This document shows, in pieces, positions 34,915 through 43,100 of a stretch of 64,000 nucleotides of DNA. The stretch comes from Streptomyces brevispora (lineage in GTDB: Bacteria; Actinomycetota; Actinomycetes; Streptomycetales; Streptomycetaceae). Both the position numbers and the translations under genes were made by a program. Under the pieces are notes generated by a model that was not told the origin of the DNA, did no database searches, and was given only the letters and a program-made list of their open reading frames with translations. How positions within the stretch are numbered: the first letter of the stretch is position 1; each line of letters starts with the position of its first letter. The stretch lies in contig NZ_VIWW01000001.1 in the NCBI RefSeq assembly GCF_007829885.1, positions 6,200,001 to 6,264,000 of the forward strand. Direction: 5' to 3'.

Positions 34915-35616
34915 ATGTTCGTGCCCAGCCACTACCAGATCCAGGACGAGAACTGGCACCGCCGGATCATCGACGGCCACCCGATGGCGACGCTCACCAC
35001 CAACGGCGCGACCGTGCCGTGGGCGTCACGCCTGCCGGCCCTCGTCGCTCCGGGCCGGCCCCGGTCCGGCCCGCTCATCGGCACGGAGCTGTTCGGCCAT
35101 CTCAACCGCGCCAACCCGCACTGGAAGGCGCTGACCGATGGCACGTACGCCCGGCTGATGTTCGACGGTCCCGGCGGGTTCGTCACCCCGGCCGTCTACC
35201 CTGATGCCCCGTCCGCCCCCACGTGGAACTTCGCGAGCGTGCACGTGTGCGGGCGGATCCAGCTGATCCACGAGCCGGAGGAGACGCTCGAGGTCGTCCG
35301 GTGGACGGCCGAGCGCCTGGAGAAGCGCTTCGGCGCCGGCTGGGACCAGACCGCGTCGGTCGGCTACTTCCGCCGGATCCTGCCCGGCGTCGGAGCCTTC
35401 CGGCTCCGGATCGACGAGGTGGAGGGGCTGTTCAAGTTCAGCCAGGAGAAGCCGGCGGACGTCCAGGAGTCGGTGATCCGGCGCTACGAGGCCGATGACA
35501 GCGGCACCGGCCGGCCGATCGCCCGGCTGATGCGCGAGGCCGGGATGGGTCAGCCGGCCGGGGCCGAACTGCCCGGCCGGATGCCGCAGGACGCCGCCCG
35601 GGGCTGCCCGTTCTGA
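34915..35616 (+). CDS. Piperazate synthase, KtzT-like (PaiB family)
   Basis: The 233-aa protein shows the PaiB/KtzT pattern: MFVPSHY at the start, GHLNRANPHWKAL, TWNFASVHVCGRIQL, RFGAGWD, YFRRILPGVGAFRLRI and FKFSQEKP. KtzT is a haem enzyme that closes the N-N bond of N5-hydroxyornithine to give L-piperazate. The N-hydroxylase at 15084 would provide its substrate, so the window holds a full piperazate route. An FMN-binding PaiB regulator is the alternative, but the cluster context argues against it. Confidence 0.88.
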   Translation: MFVPSHYQIQDENWHRRIIDGHPMATLTTNGATVPWASRLPALVAPGRPRSGPLIGTELFGHLNRANPHWKALTDGTYARLMFDGPGGFVTPAVYPDAPSAPTWNFASVHVCGRIQLIHEPEETLEVVRWTAERLEKRFGAGWDQTASVGYFRRILPGVGAFRLRIDEVEGLFKFSQEKPADVQESVIRRYEADDSGTGRPIARLMREAGMGQPAGAELPGRMPQDAARGCPF

Positions 35617-35679
35617 CCGGTCCGGCACAGCGGCAAGATCGATCGACCACAGCGTGGGGTGCCCCGTAACATCCGATTT

Positions 35680-36366
35680 ATGGCACTCATCGCTCGCACC
35701 GCGCAGGCGCTCCCCGACGAGACGCTGGACCAGCTGCGTTCGGCCGTCGCGATGGCCACCCGACCCGACCGGCTGGGCGGCCGCAGCCCCTATCACTACA
35801 CCTTCTGGTACTCGCTGGGGACGCCGCCGCGCAATGTGGTCGAGGCGGCCGTCCGGAACCATCTCGTGCACCACATCCCCGCCGAGGTACGGGCGGCCGC
35901 CGTCGGAGTCGAGTGGTGGCTCGGGCGGCTGGCTCCGCCGTACGCCTCGAACTTCGAATTCGGTCTGCACCGTGACATCGGCGAGGATCCGGAGACCGGC
36001 GCGCTGGACTCCCCGATGCTGTCCAGCGTCGTGTACCTGACCGACGTCGACGACGGCCCGCTCGTGGTCTTCGGTGGCGAGCCGTCACCGGGGGAGCAGG
36101 ACCGGGAGTTCGTCTTCCCGGCCAGGAATCTGTACGTCACGTTCCCCGGGCATCTATGGCACTCCGTGGGCAGCCGCGCCGACGTACACCAGGAACCGCC
36201 GACCGCCCCGGAGCATCGGGAACGACTGACGGTCCTGGTGAACTGGTGGCCGTACGAGCCGGGCGACATCGCCGCCGAGCCGATGAAGCAGGTCGCCGCG
36301 GCGTACGACGGGTCGATGTACCCGGAGTTGCGGGCGGCGGCCGCCGGCCCTCAGATCTCCTCGTAG
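35680..36366 (+). CDS. 2-oxoglutarate/Fe(II) dioxygenase
   Basis: The 228-aa protein has His97-x-Asp99 (FGLHRDIGE) and a C-terminal HLWHSVGSR block with His158 or His161 as the third ligand, followed by ERLTVLVNWW. This is a prolyl-hydroxylase-like jelly roll. It may hydroxylate an amino acid or the peptide. No good RBS precedes ATG 35680 or GTG 35659, so the start is uncertain. Its 3' end overlaps the terminal NRPS gene by 16 nt, tail to tail. Confidence 0.78.
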   Translation: MALIARTAQALPDETLDQLRSAVAMATRPDRLGGRSPYHYTFWYSLGTPPRNVVEAAVRNHLVHHIPAEVRAAAVGVEWWLGRLAPPYASNFEFGLHRDIGEDPETGALDSPMLSSVVYLTDVDDGPLVVFGGEPSPGEQDREFVFPARNLYVTFPGHLWHSVGSRADVHQEPPTAPEHRERLTVLVNWWPYEPGDIAAEPMKQVAAAYDGSMYPELRAAAAGPQISS

Positions 36367-39300
36367 CCCATCCGCCGGGTGATGGCGTCCCTGATCGCCG
36401 CGGCCAGCTGGTCCACATGCTCGGGATCGAACAGGCTCAGGTGGCTGCCCTTGATCTCGGTGGTCTCCAACTCGGCGACGAAGGCGCCCCACCCGCGGTC
36501 GTCGTCCATGTATCCCGCGGGGAACCTCGGCGCATCCGCGGGCAGCGGGTCACTGGCGCGCAGCAGTTCCACCTCGGCCGGGTAGAACTCCGGCCAGTAG
36601 TCGAGGAACGAGGCGCGGTTGCGCTCGACCATCCCGGTCAGCTCGGCCAGCGCCGCGGCGGCGTCGGCCTCGGCGCCCTCCAGGCGCAGTACGTCGAGCG
36701 CCAGGCACGCGGCCCGCACCTCGGCGGCTTCCGCCGCCGAGGACATGAACGAGGGCGGCGCCCAGGTGTCGAGCAGCAGCGTCGCGGCGACCGGCTCGCC
36801 GCGCAGCAGCCAGTGCCGGGCCATCTCGACCGCCACGCAACCGCCCATCGACCAGCCGGCGAGCACGACGGGGGCGACGCCGCGCACCGCGTCGACGGCG
36901 GCCACGTACCGGGCGGCGATCTCCTCGATCGTCGCCTGCGGGTCGTCCGGAAGCGACTGCAGGGCGTACAGCGCGAACTCCCCGCCGAGCCGCTGCGCCA
37001 CCTCGTAGAACGGCAGCACCGAACCGCTCGCCGCGTGCACGAACACCACCAGTGGCGCGCCGGGGTTCTCGACCAGGTCGACCAGGTTGCCCTCGAGCGC
37101 AGGGGCGGCCTGCACCGCACCCAGCGTCGCCGCCAGCTCGCGGACCTTCGGGCCGGTGAAGACGTCCTGGACGGACGGCCGCAGGCCGAGCTCGCTCTCG
37201 CACTCCTCGATCAGTTTGAACACCAGCAGCGAATGGCCGCCCAGGTCGAAGAAGCTGTCGGTGACACTGACGGCGTCCCGGCGCAGGAGCCGGGCGTAGA
37301 TCGCGGCCAGCCGGGCTTCCAAGTCGGTCTCCGGAGCGACGAAGTACTCGTCCTCGACGAGCGTGCCGCTGTCGCGCAGGTCGAGCAACGCGGCGACGTC
37401 GATCGCGCCGTCGTCGGCACGGACGATCCGGTCCACCACCGTGACGCTGCCCGGCACCAGGTAGTCGGGCAGCTGCCGGGCGGCGCCGTCGGCGAGCTCG
37501 GTCCCCGACAGTTCCCGATCACCACTCGGCACCACGAAGGCAGCGAGGCCGCCCTCGGGCGCCGCGGTGACCGCGCACAGGGCCACCCCGCCCTGGCCGG
37601 TGAAGGCCGCCTCGACGGCGGCCCGCTCGACGCGCATGCCGTGCACCGTGATCTGCCGGTCGATCGGGCCGAGGTACTCCAGCACACCGTCCTCCCGGCG
37701 CCGGCAGAGTTCGCCGGTGCGAACCATGCGGGCGCCGGGCACGCCGAAAGGGTCGGCCACGAACCGTTCCGCGGTCGGGGTGGGCAGCCGGTGGTAACCG
37801 TGGGCCAGGCCGGCCTCCCCGCCGACGTACAACTCGCCGGCGACGCCCACCGGGGTCGGCTCCAGCGCCTCGTCCAGCACGTACAGGGCGTGGTGGGCCA
37901 CGCGCCGGCCCCGCTCGACGACCCGGCCGGTCTCCGGCCATCCCCGCCACGTGATGACCTCGCCGGGAAATCCGGCGACGGTCACCGGTTCGCCGCCGTG
38001 GAAGACCCGGCGCAGCGACCCGCCACCGGCGCCGTCCAGCGGCACCGACGCCGTCGTCCACAGCGTGGTGACGCGGTACGCGTCGATGTGTTCCATCAGG
38101 GGCCGAGGATCCCGGTGCACCACGGGCGGGCAGAGCAGGACCACGCCCCCGCAGGAAAGCGGCCAGAACGCGCCGTCGGGCGTCTCCGGGAGCACCACCT
38201 CGCCGGCGTCGAGGGGATGGGTGCGCCGCAGTTCCGCGACCTCGGCCAGCTCCGCGACGACGGGACGGGCGACGGCCCCCGGCCGGCCGGGGGTGTGGAC
38301 CAGGCGGAGCAGGTCGTACCCGGTCTCCGCGACCGGCGGGTCGTCGGTGGACACATCGGCCCACCGCTCGGCGTCCGCGAACGAGACCACCTGCCACGAT
38401 CCGGGCGGCACCTGGGCCGCCGTCGCCCGATCGGTGATCACCACGTCCGGAGCGACCTCTGCCAGCTGCTCCGGCGCGATCGCCGTGTACGGGGTGCCGA
38501 GCTTGGCCGCGGCGTACCGGGCGACGATCTCGTCGGCGCCGTGGGCGAGGCACAACGCCAGGACCGAGCCGGGCCGGACCCCGGCGCCGAGCAGGACCCA
38601 TGCCAGCCGGTTGGCCCGGACGTTCAGTTCCGCGTAGCTCACCGCCCCCTCGCCGGTGTGGACCGCCACCGCGTCCGGAGTGCGGCGGGCCTGCTCCTCG
38701 AACGGCTGCGCCATCGTCCGGTACCGGATGTCCGGTTGCTCGGGTCCGGTCAGCTCGTGCAGCACGCGCTCCCGTTCGGCCGGAGCCAGCAGCGGCAGCT
38801 CGAACGCCCGCGCGTCGGGCTGCCCGGCGCCCGCGGCCAGCAGGCCCTCCAGGATGGAGGCGAAGCGCAGCGCGGTCGACTTCTCGAACAGGTCGGCGTC
38901 GTACACCAGGACGCCGCTCATCACGTCCTGGTCGACGAACAGGCTCACGGCCAGGTCCCACATCGCGGCGTTCGTGTCCAGCTCGGTGCCCATGTCGGCG
39001 GCGCCGCCCACCGCGATGGACTGCACGTTGACCATGGTCTGGAACACCGCCTGCACCCCGGAGAGCCGGGGCAGACCCAGTTCCGCCACCACCCGGTCGA
39101 AGGGCACCGTCTGGTGGTCATGGGCCTCCAGGACGGTCTCGTGCACCTGGCGGACGACCTTTCGGAACGTGGGGTCGCCGCTCAAGTCGGTGCGCAACGG
39201 CGCCGACTTCACGAAACAGCCCACGATCGACTCGGCGACCTCATGGTCCCGGCCGGCCAGCGGGACGCCCACGATGTTGTCCCGCTGCCCGGTCATCCGG

Positions 39301-40172
39301 GTCAGGAACACCTTGTACGCGGCCATGACGACGACGAACAGGGTGACCCCCTCGTCCGTCGCCAGCTGCCGCAGGCGGGCCAGCACCGGTCCGGGGACGG
39401 AGATCGGCACGGTGCCGCCGGACCGCCTCGACGTGGCCGGCCGGGGACGGTCCCTGGGCAGGTCCAGCACCGGCAGGTCGCCGGACAGCTTGCCGGTCCA
39501 GTAGGACAGGTCGCTCCGGACCGCCGTGTCGTCGGCGTTCTCCTGCTCCCAGGCCACGTAGTCGAGGAAGCCGACCGGCGGGGCCGGATCGAGCGGACCA
39601 CCGGCCAGCAGGGTGTCGAGCTCGGCGACGACCATAGCCCGGGACAGCCCGTCGATGACGATGTGATGGAAGTTGATCGCCAGCATGGTCCGGTCGCCGG
39701 GCAGGGCGAACCCGATGATCTGGAAGAAGCACGGCCCGTCGAGCGGGAACGGGCGCCGAGCGGCCTCGTTGCCGCTCGCGGTGGCCCGCGCCTCCGCCTC
39801 ACCGGCCGCCAGATGCCGCAGGTCGTGCCAGGTCACCGGCGGCTCGATCGGGCCGTCGTCCTGCTGCATCGGCACGCCGTCGCGCTCGAACATCCTTACT
39901 CTCAGCACGTCGTGACGGGCCATCAGCTCGACCGTGACCGCGCGCAACGTCGGGAGGTCGAGTGCCCGGTCCAGGGTCCGCAGCTCCGGCAGGCTGTACT
40001 CGCTGGTGTCCGGGTACTGGCGGCAGGAGAACCAGATCCTCGCCTGCGGCGGGTTGAGTGGCACCGGGGTGCCCGGCGGTACCGGCGCGACGCGCGGGCC
40101 CCGCGTTGCGGTGCTCCGCTCGCGCAGCAGCTTCATGAGCAGCTGCTGCTTCTCCACGTTCAGTGCGGTCAT
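36351..40172 (-). CDS. Terminal NRPS: C - degenerate A - PCP - TE
   Basis: The 1273-aa protein has an active-looking condensation domain (HHIVIDGLS near residue 169), an A domain that has decayed (about residues 450-960), a PCP (GGHSLL near 982) and a thioesterase (GWSMGG near 1106, His in GSHLSLF near 1244). In the A domain the A3 loop reads LVHTPGRPG, the YGPTE block reads RGWPETG, YRTGD is VRTGE, and the A10 Lys is lost (DDGAID). It should not activate an amino acid, so its PCP must be loaded from outside. The best source in the window is the A-PCP/KAS III branch at 24-28 kb. ATG 40172 has GGGAGG upstream; the gene follows the other NRPS gene by 4 bp. Confidence 0.93.
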   Translation of the reverse strand: MTALNVEKQQLLMKLLRERSTATRGPRVAPVPPGTPVPLNPPQARIWFSCRQYPDTSEYSLPELRTLDRALDLPTLRAVTVELMARHDVLRVRMFERDGVPMQQDDGPIEPPVTWHDLRHLAAGEAEARATASGNEAARRPFPLDGPCFFQIIGFALPGDRTMLAINFHHIVIDGLSRAMVVAELDTLLAGGPLDPAPPVGFLDYVAWEQENADDTAVRSDLSYWTGKLSGDLPVLDLPRDRPRPATSRRSGGTVPISVPGPVLARLRQLATDEGVTLFVVVMAAYKVFLTRMTGQRDNIVGVPLAGRDHEVAESIVGCFVKSAPLRTDLSGDPTFRKVVRQVHETVLEAHDHQTVPFDRVVAELGLPRLSGVQAVFQTMVNVQSIAVGGAADMGTELDTNAAMWDLAVSLFVDQDVMSGVLVYDADLFEKSTALRFASILEGLLAAGAGQPDARAFELPLLAPAERERVLHELTGPEQPDIRYRTMAQPFEEQARRTPDAVAVHTGEGAVSYAELNVRANRLAWVLLGAGVRPGSVLALCLAHGADEIVARYAAAKLGTPYTAIAPEQLAEVAPDVVITDRATAAQVPPGSWQVVSFADAERWADVSTDDPPVAETGYDLLRLVHTPGRPGAVARPVVAELAEVAELRRTHPLDAGEVVLPETPDGAFWPLSCGGVVLLCPPVVHRDPRPLMEHIDAYRVTTLWTTASVPLDGAGGGSLRRVFHGGEPVTVAGFPGEVITWRGWPETGRVVERGRRVAHHALYVLDEALEPTPVGVAGELYVGGEAGLAHGYHRLPTPTAERFVADPFGVPGARMVRTGELCRRREDGVLEYLGPIDRQITVHGMRVERAAVEAAFTGQGGVALCAVTAAPEGGLAAFVVPSGDRELSGTELADGAARQLPDYLVPGSVTVVDRIVRADDGAIDVAALLDLRDSGTLVEDEYFVAPETDLEARLAAIYARLLRRDAVSVTDSFFDLGGHSLLVFKLIEECESELGLRPSVQDVFTGPKVRELAATLGAVQAAPALEGNLVDLVENPGAPLVVFVHAASGSVLPFYEVAQRLGGEFALYALQSLPDDPQATIEEIAARYVAAVDAVRGVAPVVLAGWSMGGCVAVEMARHWLLRGEPVAATLLLDTWAPPSFMSSAAEAAEVRAACLALDVLRLEGAEADAAAALAELTGMVERNRASFLDYWPEFYPAEVELLRASDPLPADAPRFPAGYMDDDRGWGAFVAELETTEIKGSHLSLFDPEHVDQLAAAIRDAITRRMGYEEI

Positions 40173-40176
40173 GGGA

Positions 40177-43100
40177 TCATCCCTCCCGGCCGCCGCGTTG
40201 CGCGGCGGCGTCGTCGGACAGCGTGGCCAACTCGGCGACCAGCGCCTTCTCCAGGTACTCAGCCACACCCGCGATCGTCGGCGCGCTGAAGAACTGTCGT
40301 ACGGTGACCGCCACCCCGAACCGGGTCTTGACCCGGTGCAGCATCTGCAACGCCGACAGCGAGGTGCCGCCGGCCTCGAAGAAGTTCTGCCGCCGGCCGA
40401 TCTCCTCGACGTTCAACAGGTCGCGCCACACCTCGGCGAGCTGAGACTCGATCAGCGAGGTGGTCTCGGAGACCCCGGCACGTGCCCCGCGATCCTGCGC
40501 GGTCGGCGCCGGCAGCGTCTGCCGGTCGACCTTGCCGGACGGGGTGAGCGGCAGCGCGGCCAGCTTCACGTACACCGTCGGCAGCAGGTACCGGGACAGG
40601 TAGCCGGCCGCGTACTCCGCCACGTCGGGGACGACGGCGTCGGGTCCCACCAGATAGGCGACGATCTCCTTGGCGCCGGGCTCGTCCTCCCGGATCCGCA
40701 CGGCAGCCTGCTCGACCGCGGGGTGGCCCCGCAGCACCTCCTCGATCTCCCCGGGCTCCACCCGTACGCCCCCGACCTTGGCCTGGCCGTCGGACCGCCC
40801 GGCGTAGTGCAGCAGGCCGTCGTCCTCCCGGACAGCCAGGTCGCCGGTGCGGTACAGCCGCTCCCCGGGCGTCACGGGCCACGGGTGCGGCAGGAACCGT
40901 TCCGCGGTGAGGGCCGGCCGGCCGAGGTAGCCGCGGGCCAGGCCGTCCACGCCCGCGACGTAGAGCTCGCCCACCACACCGGCGGCCACCGGCCGCAGAG
41001 CCTCGTCGAGCACGAACAGCCGGTAGCCGTTGACCGCCCGGCCCATCGGGACACCGCTCCCGTCCGGCCAGTCACGGCCGCTCCACAGCGCGACCTCCGA
41101 GGTCTCCGTCTGGCCGTACGCGTTGTCCAGCTCGATGTCGAAGTGGGCGGCGAACCGCCGCAGCATCGCGGTGGGGACCGACTCGCCTGACGTCTGCACG
41201 CGGTCGAGGCCGGGGTACTTGGTGGCGGAGACCGTGGCCAGATACATGTCCAGCATCGACGGGACGAAGTGGGCGAGCGTCGTGTCCGGCGTGGCGAGCA
41301 GCTCGGCCAGGTAGGGCACGTCGGTCTCCGTGCTGGCCTCGGCCAGCAGTATCGTCGCGCCGGCCCCGAGCGTCGCGAAGATCTCCCAGATCGCGACGTC
41401 GAAGATCAACGGGGTCTTGTGCACCACCTGGCGGCCCGGGCCCAACTCGTAGCGCCGGGCGATCCATTCCACCCGCGACGCCGCGCAGCCGTGATCGATG
41501 ACCACACCCTTGGGCCGGCCGGTCGACCCGGACGTGTAGTAGACGAACGCCGTGTTGCGGGGGTGGATCCCGACCGCCGGTCCGCCTTCCGGGGCGGCCG
41601 CGTCCGGGTCGATCACCGGCACGTCCTCCAGCCCGGCCGGCACCGCGGACGCGATCAACGCGGCCATCGCGGAGTCGGCGGCGATCCAGCGCAGCCGCTC
41701 GGCCGGATAACCGGCGTCCAGCGGCACGAACCCGGCACCGGCGCGAAGCACCCCGAGCACCGCGGCGACCGAGGCGACCGAGCGCTCGACGCAGACCCCG
41801 ACCAGTGCCTCCGGACCGATGCCGGCGGCGGCCAGCGTGGCCGCGATCGCCTCGGCCCGCGCGTCCAGTTCGGCGTAGCTGACGGCGTTCTTCCCGGACC
41901 GCACGGCCACCGCGGACGGGTCGAGGGCCAGCGCCGTGCGGAAGCCGTCGTGCAACAGCGTGCCGGCGGCGCTGCGGTCCCGGTGGTCGGCGTTGATCGC
42001 GGTCAGCTGGGCCGTGGCCGCGGCAGGCGGAAGCAGCGGCAACTCGGCCAGTCGTGCCGCCGGATCCGCCAGCGCCGACTCGAGAAGCGTCACCAGGGCG
42101 TCCTGCCAGCGATCGGCGGACGGGCGGTCGAAGCGGCGGGTGGCGTACTCCACCTCGCCGGTGACCCCGCCGGTGTCCAGCCGCAGTGTGCACGTCAGCG
42201 CCACCTTGGCGGTGCCCGAGTGGATCAGCTGCTCGGTGATGTCGAGGCCGTCGATCGTCCCGCCGTCGTCCACCGGAGTGGACTGCAGGACGAACATGGT
42301 CTGGAACACCGGGTTCTCGGCGGCGCCCCCGCCCTGGGCGATGCCGCCGGTCATCTCCGAGAACGGCAGGTCCTGCCGGGACAGCGCCTCGGCCAGCGCC
42401 GCGTCGGTGCGCTCCACCAGCTCCCGGAAGCTCATCCGGGGGGTGAACCGCATCCGCAGCGGCACGGTGTTCACCAGGTATCCGATCAGCTCCTCGGTGC
42501 CCGCCCGCCCCCGGCCGGCCATCGGAACACCGACCACGATGTCGTCGGCGCCGCCGGTCATCCGGTGCAGCGTGGCGAAGAAGCCGGCGAGCAGCACACC
42601 GAACGGGGTCGAGCCGCAGGCCCGGGCCACGTCCTCGACCTGGGCCGGGCCGAGGCCCCCGAGCCTGAGCGGCAGGGAGAACCCGCCCTGCCCCGGCGCC
42701 CCGGTCGGCCGGCCGGGCTCCACGACCGGCGCATCGCCGGACAGCCGGTCCGTCCAGTAGCGCCGCTGCCCGGCCGCCTCCTGCGAGGCCAGCCAGCGTT
42801 CCTGCCAGGCGACGTAGTCGGCGTACCGCAAGGTGGGTTCGGGCAGCCGGTGGCCCTGGTACAGCGCGGCGAACTCACGCCGGAACACCCCGAGCGACCA
42901 GGCGTCGAAGGCACTGTGATGCACGTCGAGCAGCCAGAGGTGGTTCTCGTCGTCGACCCGGTAGCAGGAGGAACGCAGCAACGGTCCGGTGGACAGGTCG
43001 AACGGCCGGGCCGCATCCGCCTCCGCCCGGCGTGTCGCGGAGGCACGGTCCGCCACCGCCGTCACCCGCGTGCGGACCGGACTCGGTGGCCGCAGGCGCG

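Noticed and set aside
34915..35616. Annotating this as a PaiB transcriptional repressor
   Set aside because: KtzT is a member of the same family, and an ornithine N-hydroxylase is in the cluster; piperazate synthase fits better.
36156..40289. 1377-aa plus-strand ORF across the terminal NRPS
   Set aside because: Antisense of conserved C, PCP and TE domains; composition is His/Arg/Gly-rich without motifs.
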